A stretch of 64,000 bases of DNA from Chryseobacterium camelliae. GTDB lineage: Bacteria; Bacteroidota; Bacteroidia; Flavobacteriales; Weeksellaceae. Under the pieces are notes generated by a model. The model worked only from the letters and a program-made list of their open reading frames with translations, was not told the DNA's origin and made no database searches. The stretch spans positions 3,373,156 to 3,437,155 of the forward strand of contig NZ_CP115859.1 in NCBI RefSeq assembly GCF_027920545.1, in the 5' to 3' direction. The translations under genes were made by a program, and so were the position numbers. Within the stretch, counting starts at the first letter, position 1. Every line of letters begins with the position of its first letter. Below are positions 8,796 through 17,137 of the stretch, piece after piece.

Positions 8796-10211
8796 TTATA
8801 TCTTTTCTGCCTTTTCCAGGGCTTTTTTCAATGCATTCAGTTTGTTGTTCACTTCCTGCAATTCGCTTTCTGCGTTTGATTTTGTGACTATTCCGGCTCC
8901 TGCCTGATAATATAAGGTGTTATTTTTACTTAAAAAAGTTCGTATCATGATGGCCTGATTACAGCTTCCGTTTAAGCCGACCATACCGATACACCCTCCG
9001 TAATAACCACGCGAATCTTTTTCGTAAGTATTAATAAGTTGAAGTGCTTTATGTTTTGGTGCTCCGCTTAAAGTTCCCTGAGGAAAAGTTGTTGCAACCA
9101 TTTCATAAGGATTAGTATTTTCATGCAAATCGGCAGTTACTTCACTTACCATGTGAATGACATGAGAAAAAAGCTGTATTTCTTTAAGTTGGGTAACGGT
9201 TACGTTTTTTCCTAATTTTCCTAAATCATTTCGGGCCAAATCTACCAACATGGTATGTTCCGCATTTTCTTTAGGGTCATTTTTTAGTGATTCGATAGAT
9301 TGTAGGTCCGTTTCAAAATTGCCGGTTCTTTTGAAAGTTCCCGCAATAGGATGGATGACCGCTTTATTATCCTTAATAATGAGCTGGCTTTCAGGGCTTG
9401 ATCCGAACAGTTTATAATCTCCATAATCAAAAAAGAAGAGGTAAGGAGACGGGTTGATGTTTCGTAACGCACGATACACATTGAATTCATCACCTTTGAA
9501 TTTTTGTTCGAATCTTCTGCTTAGAACCAATTGGAAAACATCTCCTCTCATACAATGTTTTTGAGCGGTTTTTACCAGTTCTATATAGTCTTCGTTGGTA
9601 ATATTGGATGTTTCGTCTCCTATTTTTTCAAAAGGATAAATAACAGAATTCTGGTTCTTGATCAAGCTTTCTAATAAATAAGGTTCAGATTTTATGCCTG
9701 CAATCTGGTTTTCAATAATGTGCATTTCATCATTGTAATGATTGATTGCAATAACATATTGGTAGAGCCTATAACGCAAAATTGGAATTTCCACTTCAGG
9801 ACTTTGCGCTTTAAATGTTATGTTTTCGAAGAACTGTACCGCTTCAAAACTGGTGTAACCGAAAAGGCTTTGAGCTGTTTCTTCTATGGAGCCATTGGCC
9901 TTGTTGCAGATGAAGGTATTTGAAAAGTCATTTAATAACTGAGGAATATTCTCATCTGCCAAATGATGTTTTTCAGGGCTTTTACCCGGAAACTTTATTT
10001 CAAATTCCTGAAGGTTTTTAACTTCTATTCCGGCAATAGCATTGATGGCAATAAACGAAAAATTATTATCTATATTCTTTGAGTCCGAACTTTCCAAAAG
10101 AATAGTATCCCGGAACTGATCCCGGATTTTCAAATAGATATTCATGGGAGTTTGCAGATCTCCCAGCATTTTTTTTGAGGTGGTTTTTATGTTGATTTTC
10201 TGTGTGAACAT
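8796..10211 (-). CDS. trpE: Anthranilate synthase component I
   Basis: Makes anthranilate from chorismate. About 471 residues from ATG at 10211 (MFTQKINIKTT); the frame is open to a TTG at 10235, but that codon lies next to the attenuator T-tract. Seen: the LLES feedback motif in DTILLESSDSK (residues ~34-44), which in TrpE proteins binds inhibitory tryptophan; the catalytic blocks HPIAGTFKRTG, DLARNDLGK, PQGTLSGAPKHKALQLI and YYQAGAGIV. It is the first structural gene of the operon and directly follows the attenuator. Confidence 0.96.
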   Translation of the reverse strand: MFTQKINIKTTSKKMLGDLQTPMNIYLKIRDQFRDTILLESSDSKNIDNNFSFIAINAIAGIEVKNLQEFEIKFPGKSPEKHHLADENIPQLLNDFSNTFICNKANGSIEETAQSLFGYTSFEAVQFFENITFKAQSPEVEIPILRYRLYQYVIAINHYNDEMHIIENQIAGIKSEPYLLESLIKNQNSVIYPFEKIGDETSNITNEDYIELVKTAQKHCMRGDVFQLVLSRRFEQKFKGDEFNVYRALRNINPSPYLFFFDYGDYKLFGSSPESQLIIKDNKAVIHPIAGTFKRTGNFETDLQSIESLKNDPKENAEHTMLVDLARNDLGKLGKNVTVTQLKEIQLFSHVIHMVSEVTADLHENTNPYEMVATTFPQGTLSGAPKHKALQLINTYEKDSRGYYGGCIGMVGLNGSCNQAIMIRTFLSKNNTLYYQAGAGIVTKSNAESELQEVNNKLNALKKALEKAEKI

Positions 10212-10232
10212 TGGTAGAGATTTAATTTGTAA

Positions 10233-10270
10233 CAATAAAAAAAAGACTTTAACGAATCGTCAAAGTCTTT
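10233..10270 (-). terminator. trp attenuator terminator hairpin
   Basis: On the minus strand AAAGACTTT-G-ACGA-T-TCGT-T-AAAGTCTTT forms a stem with one mismatch, followed by a run of seven T. It lies between the leader peptide stop (10302) and trpE (10211). Its 5' arm (10257-10268) can pair instead with leader sequence 10324-10334. Confidence 0.9.
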
Positions 10271-10334
10271 ATATGTTTTTCTATAATATTCTGGTTGCGA
10301 ATTAACAACAAGAGTATAGCTTCAGACCCGACGA
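10257..10334 (-). promoter_or_regulatory. trp antiterminator helix
   Basis: Leader UCGUCGGGUCU (10334 to 10324) is complementary to the terminator 5' arm AGACUUUGACGA (10268 to 10257): 8 Watson-Crick pairs and 3 G-U pairs with one bulged base. The two helices exclude each other. The 5' strand begins four codons after the third Trp codon. A ribosome stalled on Trp codons would leave it free to form, which is the classical arrangement. Confidence 0.8.
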
Positions 10335-10379
10335 AGAGTTTGAATGCCACCACCAAAATTTGTTGTTTGAAGTAATCAT
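10302..10379 (-). CDS. trpL: trp operon leader peptide
   Basis: A 25-codon ORF: MITSNNKFWWWHSNSSSG, then seven more residues and TAA. It has three consecutive TGG codons (residues 9-11), between the trp promoter and the attenuator hairpin, and no other gene-like role. It senses charged tRNA-Trp. The ATG begins only 4 nt after the -7 promoter element, so the transcript probably starts at or very near the AUG (leaderless leader). Too short for ordinary gene calling. Confidence 0.9.
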   Translation of the reverse strand: MITSNNKFWWWHSNSSSGLKLYSCC

Positions 10380-10383
10380 GTTG

Positions 10384-10391
10384 CAAATGTA
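10384..10391 (-). promoter_or_regulatory. -7 element of the trp operon promoter
   Basis: TACATTTG on the minus strand, a full TAnnTTTG match. No strong -33 TTG is visible about 20 bp upstream (TTTC instead). It lies 5 bp from the trpL start codon. Confidence 0.7.
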
Positions 10392-10430
10392 GATATTTTT
10401 TTGAAATGAAAAATAAAAATTGATAAAATT

Positions 10431-11084
10431 TTAGGGTAAAGATTTCAGTTCCTTTTTTAATTGTTCGAATTTGCTTTTGTATTCAGGATTGTCATAGACT
10501 TTCAAATATTCTTCCAAAGCGTTGATATATTCCTGTATGAAATCTTTATTGACAGGATCTGCCTCATATTTTATTCGCGCCGTATTGATAGGCCTTATCT
10601 TTTCATATTCTTCAAATCGTTTTCCTTCGTCTGACTGTTGATAAAGGATAACCATATTTTTTTCATAACCCGGAATGTATTTTATCGGAAATTGTTGTTC
10701 TGTTCTTGGAATTCTTATGGCATTTTCAATTGGGTAAATTGCCGCCGATGTTGTTGAAAAATATGTGTCAACATATTTTCCGTCCTGTTTTCTGACAATG
10801 GCTTCATAATCATGAATGTACTGATCATTAAGAGTAGAGTTGGTTTCCACATCGGAAGTGATAATAGCAGTACTTTCGACACCAAATTTATTTAAAAACC
10901 AGGCATTGATAAACTGACCACCGATTCCGTTAATGATTGAAAACGGAAGAATTAAAATCAGCCACCAACCTTTTTTAGTTAAAAAAGCAATAATTCCGAA
11001 GAACAGAATAAAGATCAGTACAGCATAAAAACCGTGATGACTTAAGAAAAATAAGATTTTTGAGATGATAATCATAATTTCCAT
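10431..11084 (-). CDS. Membrane-anchored protein of unknown function
   Basis: About 217 residues from ATG at 11084 (MEIMIIISKILF); the frame is open to TTG at 11102, which is less likely. Two hydrophobic helices near the N-terminus (residues ~3-33 and ~40-58, including GWWLILILPFSIINGIGGQF) are followed by a polar domain with a beta-rich look (DYEAIVRKQDGKYVDTYFSTTSAAIYP). The acidic and lysine-rich C-terminus is probably helical. No known family recognised. It lies upstream of the trp leader on the same strand but is separated by the trp promoter. Confidence 0.7.
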   Translation of the reverse strand: MEIMIIISKILFFLSHHGFYAVLIFILFFGIIAFLTKKGWWLILILPFSIINGIGGQFINAWFLNKFGVESTAIITSDVETNSTLNDQYIHDYEAIVRKQDGKYVDTYFSTTSAAIYPIENAIRIPRTEQQFPIKYIPGYEKNMVILYQQSDEGKRFEEYEKIRPINTARIKYEADPVNKDFIQEYINALEEYLKVYDNPEYKSKFEQLKKELKSLP

Positions 11085-11158
11085 GTTTATGTAAAAATAC
11101 AATTTCTAAATACAAGGATTAAAAAGTATTTTATACGCTGCACAAGCAATATTTTTTA

Positions 11159-11166
11159 TATTTTTG
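11159..11166 (+). promoter_or_regulatory. -7 element for the small lipoprotein/cytochrome pair
   Basis: TATTTTTG, a full TAnnTTTG match, 22 bp upstream of the ATG at 11189. Confidence 0.65.
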
Positions 11167-11188
11167 TCTAAATTTTATAGAAAAAATA

Positions 11189-11401
11189 ATGAAAAAAGTA
11201 TTAGCAATCGCGTTTATCGGAAGTTTATTTGTAGTTAACTGTTCAAAAAAGCCTAGTCATGACTTGCAAGACAGCAACACGATGTTGCCTGAACCAGATG
11301 CTCCAACTGTTGTAGATTCTACAGCTCAAAAAACTGAGACACCTGCTGCAACCCCCACAACTGAAGCTCCAAAAACTGATTCTACGGCAGTAAAAAAATA
11401 A
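11189..11401 (+). CDS. Small Thr/Pro/Ala-rich lipoprotein
   Basis: A 70-residue protein. It has a lipoprotein signal (MKKVLAIAFIGSLFVVNC, acylated Cys at residue 18) followed by a low-complexity chain rich in Thr, Pro, Ala and Asp (TETPAATPTTEAPKTDST). No domain. The stop overlaps the start of the cytochrome gene (TAATG), so the two are coupled. It may be a surface or periplasmic spacer or stalk associated with the cytochrome; that is a guess from position only. Confidence 0.75.
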   Translation: MKKVLAIAFIGSLFVVNCSKKPSHDLQDSNTMLPEPDAPTVVDSTAQKTETPAATPTTEAPKTDSTAVKK

Positions 11402-11778
11402 TGAAAAAACTATTTTTAACGGGATGTTTGGGTTTACTAATCGTTTCCTGTTCTAAAAAAGAAAATACGCCGGTTGACGCCAATTCTTCTGAAACCACTA
11501 CAATTTCAGAATCTACGAAAACTAATCTTTCGGGAGATCAGATTATTGAAACTCTTGATTGTTCTGGCTGTCACGCGGTAAATGAGAGAATGATTGGACC
11601 ATCGTATCAGGAAATTGCAGATAAATATTCTGAAAAAGATATTGATGCTTTGGCTACAAAAATCATAGAAGGAGGAAGCGGAGTTTGGGGAAGTGTTCCG
11701 ATGCAGCCTCATTCTCAGGTATCTAAGGAAGATGCTAAAAAAATGGTAAGTTATATTCTGTCATTGAAGAAGAAATAG
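11401..11778 (+). CDS. Lipoprotein c-type cytochrome
   Basis: A 125-residue monoheme cytochrome c with a lipoprotein signal (LIVSC, Cys17). Seen: a single heme-attachment motif CSGCH in ETLDCSGCHAVNERMIGPSYQEIA and a distal methionine in GSVPMQPHSQVS, followed by the closing helix ASKEDAKKMVSYILSLKK-type sequence. This is the layout of class I cytochrome c551/c552. It would carry electrons in the periplasm, anchored by lipid. Coupled to the small lipoprotein upstream and ended by the hairpin at 11799. Confidence 0.92.
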   Translation: MKKLFLTGCLGLLIVSCSKKENTPVDANSSETTTISESTKTNLSGDQIIETLDCSGCHAVNERMIGPSYQEIADKYSEKDIDALATKIIEGGSGVWGSVPMQPHSQVSKEDAKKMVSYILSLKKK

Positions 11779-11798
11779 CAACTATTAAAAATATTTTT

Positions 11799-11828
11799 AA
11801 AGACAGCAGAATTCTGCTGTCTTTTTTT
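11799..11828 (+). terminator. Rho-independent terminator after cytochrome c
   Basis: AAAGACAGCAGAATTCTGCTGTCTTT: a perfect palindromic stem followed by TTTT. Confidence 0.92.
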
Positions 11829-11841
11829 ATGTAAAAATCAC

Positions 11842-11849
11842 TAAATTTG
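11842..11849 (+). promoter_or_regulatory. -7 element of lysS
   Basis: TAAATTTG, a full consensus match, 23 bp upstream of the lysS ATG. Confidence 0.65.
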
Positions 11850-11872
11850 TACGCTTTTAGAAAAAACAAGAA

Positions 11873-13570
11873 ATGCAATTATCAGAACAGGAAATCATTA
11901 GAAGAGAAAAGCTGAACAAGCTTGTTGAAATGGGAATCAACGCATTCCCGGCAGATGAATATGTAATTACAGATACTACGGAATCTATAAAACAGAATTT
12001 TTCTGAAAGTAAACAGGTGAAGATTGCAGGAAGATTGATGTCCAGAAGAATTCAGGGGAAAGCTTCTTTTGCGGAATTGCAGGATTCTACGGGTAGAATT
12101 CAGGTGTATTTTAACAGAGATGAAATTTGTACGGGTGAAGACAAAACTTTGTATAACGAAGTTTATAAACACCTTTTAGATATAGGAGATATTATCGGGG
12201 TTGAAGGAGAGCTATTTACCACTCAGGTAGGTGAAAAAACGGTATTAGTAAAAAACTTTACACTTCTTACTAAAACATTACGTCCGCTTCCTCAGGCAAA
12301 AACTGATGAAAACGGAGTTGTGCATGACGGATTCAACGATCCCGAACTAAGATACAGACAACGTTATGTAGATTTAACCGTAAACCCACATATCAAAGAA
12401 GTTTTCGTAAAAAGAACAAAATTGTTCAATGCGATGAGAACTTTCTTCAATGATGCAGGATATTTCGAGGTTGAAACTCCAATCTTACAGTCGATTCCCG
12501 GTGGAGCGGCTGCAAGACCGTTTATCACGCATCACAACGCTTTGGATATTCCATTGTATTTAAGAATCGCGAATGAATTATATCTGAAAAGATTGATCGT
12601 TGGTGGATTCGACGGTGTTTATGAATTCTCGAAAAACTTCAGGAATGAAGGGATGGACAGAACGCACAACCCTGAGTTTACAGCAATGGAAATCTATGTT
12701 GCGTACAAAGATTACAACTGGATGATGGATTTCACTGAAAAATTGCTGGAATTCTGTGCCATTCAGGTAAATGGTACGACAAAAGCTACTTTTGGTGAGC
12801 ATGAAGTAGATTTCAAAGCGCCTTACCAAAGACTTTCAATGACAGATGCTATTTTGAAATTCACAGGTTTTGATATTACAGGTAAAACTGAACAGGAATT
12901 ATTCGACTTTGCAAAATCTATCGGAATTGAGGTGAATGAAACGATGGGTAAAGGAAAATTAATTGATGAAATTTTTGGTGAAAAATGTGAAGGAAACTTC
13001 ATTCAGCCGACTTTCATTACGGATTATCCGATCGAAATGTCGCCTTTAACAAAAAAACACAGAAGCAAAGAAGGGCTTACAGAACGTTTCGAATTAATGG
13101 TATGTGGAAAAGAAATTGCCAACGCCTATTCTGAGCTGAACGACCCGATCGATCAAAGAGAGCGTTTTGAAGAGCAATTAAAACTTTCTGAAAAAGGAGA
13201 TGATGAAGCAGGACAATTTATCGATGAAGACTTTTTAAGAGCTTTGGAATATGGTATGCCGCCAACTTCAGGATTGGGAATCGGAATGGACAGATTAATC
13301 ATGTTCTTAACGAATAATGCATCGATCCAGGAGGTTTTGTTCTTCCCTCAGATGAGACCTGAAAAAGCGGTTCCTCAAATTGAATTGGGAGAAGACGAAA
13401 AAGTAATTTTGGAAATTTTGAAATCCGGAGAACAAATCGCTTTATCTGAAGTAAAAGAACAATCTAAACTTTCAGGTAAAAAGTGGGATAAAGCTTCCAA
13501 AACTTTGACGAAAGCTAATTTGGTGAGAGTGGAGAAAATTGAGGAAAGCCTTTTGATGAAATTGGTTTAA
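11873..13570 (+). CDS. lysS: Lysyl-tRNA synthetase, class II
   Basis: Charges tRNA-Lys. 565 residues. Seen: the OB-fold anticodon domain ([23 protein letters not shown], residues ~48-70), class II motif 2 region [20 protein letters not shown] and motif 3 [13 protein letters not shown]. The core ends around residue 500 (FFPQMRPEK). A further ~60 residues ([33 protein letters not shown]...) look like a small winged-helix module not present in E. coli LysRS. My recollection is that this tail occurs in Bacteroidetes enzymes. Confidence 0.97.
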   Translation: MQLSEQEIIRREKLNKLVEMGINAFPADEYVITDTTESIKQNFSESKQVKIAGRLMSRRIQGKASFAELQDSTGRIQVYFNRDEICTGEDKTLYNEVYKHLLDIGDIIGVEGELFTTQVGEKTVLVKNFTLLTKTLRPLPQAKTDENGVVHDGFNDPELRYRQRYVDLTVNPHIKEVFVKRTKLFNAMRTFFNDAGYFEVETPILQSIPGGAAARPFITHHNALDIPLYLRIANELYLKRLIVGGFDGVYEFSKNFRNEGMDRTHNPEFTAMEIYVAYKDYNWMMDFTEKLLEFCAIQVNGTTKATFGEHEVDFKAPYQRLSMTDAILKFTGFDITGKTEQELFDFAKSIGIEVNETMGKGKLIDEIFGEKCEGNFIQPTFITDYPIEMSPLTKKHRSKEGLTERFELMVCGKEIANAYSELNDPIDQRERFEEQLKLSEKGDDEAGQFIDEDFLRALEYGMPPTSGLGIGMDRLIMFLTNNASIQEVLFFPQMRPEKAVPQIELGEDEKVILEILKSGEQIALSEVKEQSKLSGKKWDKASKTLTKANLVRVEKIEESLLMKLV

Positions 13571-13590
13571 ATTAATTTAAGATAAATTTT

Positions 13591-13627
13591 AGTTCCGGCG
13601 GAAGCGAAGCTTCCGCCGGAACTTTTT
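13591..13627 (+). terminator. GC-rich hairpin terminator after lysS
   Basis: AGTTCCGGCGGAAGC, loop GAA, GCTTCCGCCGGAACT: a perfect 15-bp stem followed by TTTTT. It belongs to a family of look-alike hairpins in this window (14515-14551, 45465-45491 and the split copy at 22377/32822). Confidence 0.93.
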
Positions 13628-13689
13628 TATAAAATACCCAAAACTCAAACTATTTTCAGTTATTTTGCGTTTGTAAGAAAACAATACTG

Positions 13690-14508
13690 ATGAAAGCCTT
13701 TCTGTTTATATTCTTCTTTTCTACAGGTTTCTATTCACAGACACTTACTTCCATCTATTTTAAAAATAATAGTTACGAACTCAGCAATGAATCGAAACGG
13801 AAACTGGATAGCCTGGCAAAGCTTGAAACAAAACTTACTTTTAGAATCTTTGGAAATGCTAATCCTTTGGGAAATGAAGAGTTAAACAAAGCATTATCCG
13901 AAAACCGGGCGAGAACAGTAAATGATTATTTGGGAGCTAAAATCGGAAAGAATATTTATTTGGCAAGTTCCGTAGGATTGGGAATTTCTAAGCAGATCAA
14001 TGATAATAGTTCAGAAAATTTACTGGCAAAAAACCGCCGTGTAGATATTTTTATTGAAAGATTTTTTGAGAAAGGAGAAAAGATTTCAAGAAAAGCGTAT
14101 CCAAGTTTTTTTGAGATGAAAATTGCTTCAATGAAGGTAAAGGACACGTTTTCTTTACCTGATGTCAATTTTATTGGAAATCGTCACGTATGGCTTCCAC
14201 AAGGACAAAAATCGCTTGCCCGGCTGTATAAAATATTAACGGAAAATCCTACGCTGGAAGTAGAATTGCAGGGACATATTTGCTGTGATTACGATAATTT
14301 TGACGGTGAAGATATAGATTTGAAGACTTTTAATCTTTCTTGGACAAGAGCTAATGCGATTAAGGAGTTTTTAGAAAATCGGGGAATCAGTTCTGCACGA
14401 ATAAAAGTTACAGGTCTTGGTCATCTTAATCCGTTGATTTATCCTGAAGTTATGGAAAATGATCGTGTCAAAAACAGAAGAGTTGAGCTAGTTTTGATTA
14501 AAAAATAA
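13690..14508 (+). CDS. OmpA-family protein with two peptidoglycan-binding-like domains
   Basis: 272 residues with a signal peptide (MKAFLFIFFFSTGFYSQ). Two OmpA_C-like modules can be read. The first is at residues ~20-120 (YFKNNSYELSNESKRKLDSLAK ... NRARTVNDYLGAKIG ... LAKNRRVDIFIERF). The second is at ~165-272 (KSLARLYKILTENPTLEVELQGHICCD ... ANAIKEFLENRGISSARIKVTGLGHLNP ... DRVKNRRVELVLIKK). The NRRV/NRRVE arginines of both are kept. It would be secreted to the periplasm and bind peptidoglycan. Single gene closed by its own GC-rich hairpin. Confidence 0.88.
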   Translation: MKAFLFIFFFSTGFYSQTLTSIYFKNNSYELSNESKRKLDSLAKLETKLTFRIFGNANPLGNEELNKALSENRARTVNDYLGAKIGKNIYLASSVGLGISKQINDNSSENLLAKNRRVDIFIERFFEKGEKISRKAYPSFFEMKIASMKVKDTFSLPDVNFIGNRHVWLPQGQKSLARLYKILTENPTLEVELQGHICCDYDNFDGEDIDLKTFNLSWTRANAIKEFLENRGISSARIKVTGLGHLNPLIYPEVMENDRVKNRRVELVLIKK

Positions 14509-14514
14509 ATGATA

Positions 14515-14551
14515 GGGTTTCGGCGGTCAGCAAAGCTGACCGCCGAAACCC
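14515..14551. terminator. GC-rich hairpin terminator between ompA-like gene and cydB
   Basis: GGGTTTCGGCGGTCAGC, loop AAA, GCTGACCGCCGAAACCC: a perfect 17-bp stem between convergent genes. No long T-tract follows on either side, so termination efficiency is uncertain. Same hairpin family as 13591 and 45465. Confidence 0.8.
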
Positions 14552-14563
14552 ATTATAGAATAC

Positions 14564-15568
14564 TTATTTCCTAAGTTTACTGAACGAAGCCATCAAATAA
14601 AACAAAAATGGCAGAATAAATAACGAACCCAGCATCAATGCCCAAGCTAAAGCAGAAATTGTTTTCGGAGCAGCCATGTGTTCCAATAAAGATAGATGTT
14701 CCCCATTCCCGAATAAAATAATATTAGGATTATGCTGATAAGTTGCCGCCACCAAAATCATAATCACCTGAAATCCTGCCAAAGCTCGTACAGGAAGCAA
14801 TTTCTGACGATTCATCGCTCTTAAAATTAATAACAAACAAATGGTGGCAAAAGCGGTTGCCATAATTCCCAAAGGTTTTGAGAAGACCCACATCAACAAA
14901 GGAATATCCGAAAGATATGCGGTAATAAAAACCAAAAGACCTGTGATGACTACAAAAATCATAGTCTGTTTAGATTTTTTGATCATTAAACCTAATTCCA
15001 GACGGTCGGTTGTTTCTCTTAAGGCAAATACAGAAGCAAGGTAAGCGCAGATTGAAATCGTAAATAATCCTACTGCAACACCAAACCAGTTGAGCCAGCT
15101 GAAAATATATAAGTCTAAAAAGCCGGTTGCATCCGGATTGATAGAATGTGAAACCGTAGTAGCAGCTATTAATCCTAAGAAAAAAGGAGTCAATAAACTC
15201 GAAAAATAAAATATCTGAGTATAAATATGTTGCCAGTCATCTTTCACGGCATCGTAATGTCTGAACGTAAAAGCGGTGCCTCTTGCAATAATTCCGACTA
15301 GCATTAAAACCAAGGGAATATGAAGATAAGTGGAAAGGGTAGTATAAATTTCAGGGAAACCGACGAAGAGAATTACAATGGCAATAATCAGCCACATGTG
15401 ATTGGCTTCCCAAACCGGCGCAATAGATTCGTACATGATTTCTTTTGTTTTATCACGCGCTCTTTTTTTTGTGAAAAGCTCTACAATTCCGGCTCCGAAA
15501 TCTGCTCCGCCTAAAATCACATACAGGCAAATCGACAGCCAAAGAAAACCTATAACGACGTAAATCAT
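14564..15568 (-). CDS. cydB: Cytochrome bd ubiquinol oxidase subunit II
   Basis: The CydB subunit of the bd-type quinol oxidase. 334 residues with 8-9 transmembrane helices. Seen: the characteristic N-terminus FLWLSICLYVILGGADFGAGIVELF and PVWEANHMWLIIAIVILFVGFPEIY, both highly conserved in CydB. Its start overlaps the cydA stop by 4 nt. No small CydX gene is visible downstream before the hairpin. Confidence 0.96.
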   Translation of the reverse strand: MIYVVIGFLWLSICLYVILGGADFGAGIVELFTKKRARDKTKEIMYESIAPVWEANHMWLIIAIVILFVGFPEIYTTLSTYLHIPLVLMLVGIIARGTAFTFRHYDAVKDDWQHIYTQIFYFSSLLTPFFLGLIAATTVSHSINPDATGFLDLYIFSWLNWFGVAVGLFTISICAYLASVFALRETTDRLELGLMIKKSKQTMIFVVITGLLVFITAYLSDIPLLMWVFSKPLGIMATAFATICLLLILRAMNRQKLLPVRALAGFQVIMILVAATYQHNPNIILFGNGEHLSLLEHMAAPKTISALAWALMLGSLFILPFLFYLMASFSKLRK

Positions 15569-16908
15569 GACTTTTGGTTTTTAAGGTTAAACTGAGCATC
15601 AGTCGGATCATATAATCTCGGAACCATCTGTATTTGTCGTCTCAAAAGAAACACAATAATTAATGATAAGGAAATGAAGATCGCTGTGAAAAAGTAGAAT
15701 GAATACTGAATCCCCGGCATTGGAGTTACGGCTTCTGCGGTTCTCATGATTCCGTAAATAATCCATGGTTGTCTTCCGACTTCAGTGACTGTCCAGCCAG
15801 CTTCCAAAGCGATATATCCGAAAGGTGTGGCGATTAAAAAGGTCTTCAATAGCCAGTTTTTAGCCAGCCATTCTTTTTTGAAAAATACAGCGTAGAGATA
15901 AACGATTCCGATAGTTATCATTACAACTCCAAAGAAAATCATGATCTGAAAAGCATAATGTACAACGGCAATCGGAGGCCATTCATCTTTTGGGAAATCT
16001 TTCAATCCTTTTACTTCAGCATTAAAATCATTTGCCACTAGAAAGCTCAATACCTTTGGAATCTTTACGGCATATTTTATTTCCTCTTTTTTCTCATCTG
16101 GAATTCCGCCGATAACGAAAGACGCTCCTTTTTCTGTTTCAAAATGAGCTTCCATGGCAGCTAGTTTTATAGGTTGTCTTTCTGCAACAGATTTTGCGGC
16201 AACATCACCGCTTAAAGGTGCTCCGAATGCTCCGATCAATGCAAATCCGGCTGCAATTCTGAATGCTTTCGTATGAAATTCAACATTCTTTTTTCTCATG
16301 ATTAAATAAGCATGAACTCCTGCGACCGCAAATCCCGTTGCACAAAATGCAGCAACCGTCATGTGTAAAGCCTGAGGAAACCAGGCATCATTGAACATGG
16401 CTTTAATTGGATCTATATTTAAATATTGTCCGTTCACGTAATCAAATCCGGCAGGTGAATTCATCCATGCATTAGCCGCAATCACTAAAATTCCTGAAGC
16501 TAAGCCGCTTAAACCCACTAAAAAACCGCAAAACCAGTGAAACCATTTATTAAACCTATCCCATCCATAAAGGAAAAAACCAATCGCAATGGCTTCAATG
16601 AAGAATGCGGTTCCTTCCAAAGAAAATGGCATCCCGAAAATGGGACCAGCATGTTTCATGAAATTTGGCCATAAAAGTCCGAGTTCGAAAGAAAGCATTG
16701 TTCCGGAAACCGCTCCGACGGCGAACAGAATAGCTACTCCTTTGCTCCATGCTTTGGTGAGCCCTTTATAAATTTCGTTTTTTGTTTTTAAGTATTTCCA
16801 GTGAGCGAAAGCCATCAGAAAAGGCATTACCATCCCAACACAAGAGAAAATGATGTGAAAACCGAGTGACATCGCCATTTGTGCACGAGCTGCAAGAAAG
16901 TCGTCCAT
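15565..16908 (-). CDS. cydA: Cytochrome bd ubiquinol oxidase subunit I
   Basis: The heme-binding catalytic subunit of the bd oxidase, reducing oxygen with menaquinol at low oxygen. About 447 residues from ATG at 16908 (MDDFLAARAQMAMSLGFHIIF); the frame extends to 16941 with MLTFIYSKLIF. Seen: heme-ligand His in MSLGFHIIFSCVG, LWPNFMKHAGPIFGMPFSLEG, GWTVTEVGRQPWIIYG. The quinol (Q) loop between helices VI and VII is the short version. Operon with cydB. Confidence 0.96.
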   Translation of the reverse strand: MDDFLAARAQMAMSLGFHIIFSCVGMVMPFLMAFAHWKYLKTKNEIYKGLTKAWSKGVAILFAVGAVSGTMLSFELGLLWPNFMKHAGPIFGMPFSLEGTAFFIEAIAIGFFLYGWDRFNKWFHWFCGFLVGLSGLASGILVIAANAWMNSPAGFDYVNGQYLNIDPIKAMFNDAWFPQALHMTVAAFCATGFAVAGVHAYLIMRKKNVEFHTKAFRIAAGFALIGAFGAPLSGDVAAKSVAERQPIKLAAMEAHFETEKGASFVIGGIPDEKKEEIKYAVKIPKVLSFLVANDFNAEVKGLKDFPKDEWPPIAVVHYAFQIMIFFGVVMITIGIVYLYAVFFKKEWLAKNWLLKTFLIATPFGYIALEAGWTVTEVGRQPWIIYGIMRTAEAVTPMPGIQYSFYFFTAIFISLSLIIVFLLRRQIQMVPRLYDPTDAQFNLKNQKS

Positions 16909-17137
16909 AAATATCAATTTTGAGTAAATAAATGTAAGCATAAATTAGAGATGTTCAGTATGATTTACAACAGTATGGGTTTAAATAATAGGTTTTAACT
17001 TTGATATTTTTTGAAATAAAGAATCTGTTCTTTTTGTGGAAAAATCCTCTTTTTTTGACATATTTTAACTTTCGTACCTCGAAAAAAATCACGATATTTG
17101 TGAGTCTTTGCATTGGGCAAAGTTTTTAAAATTTGAT

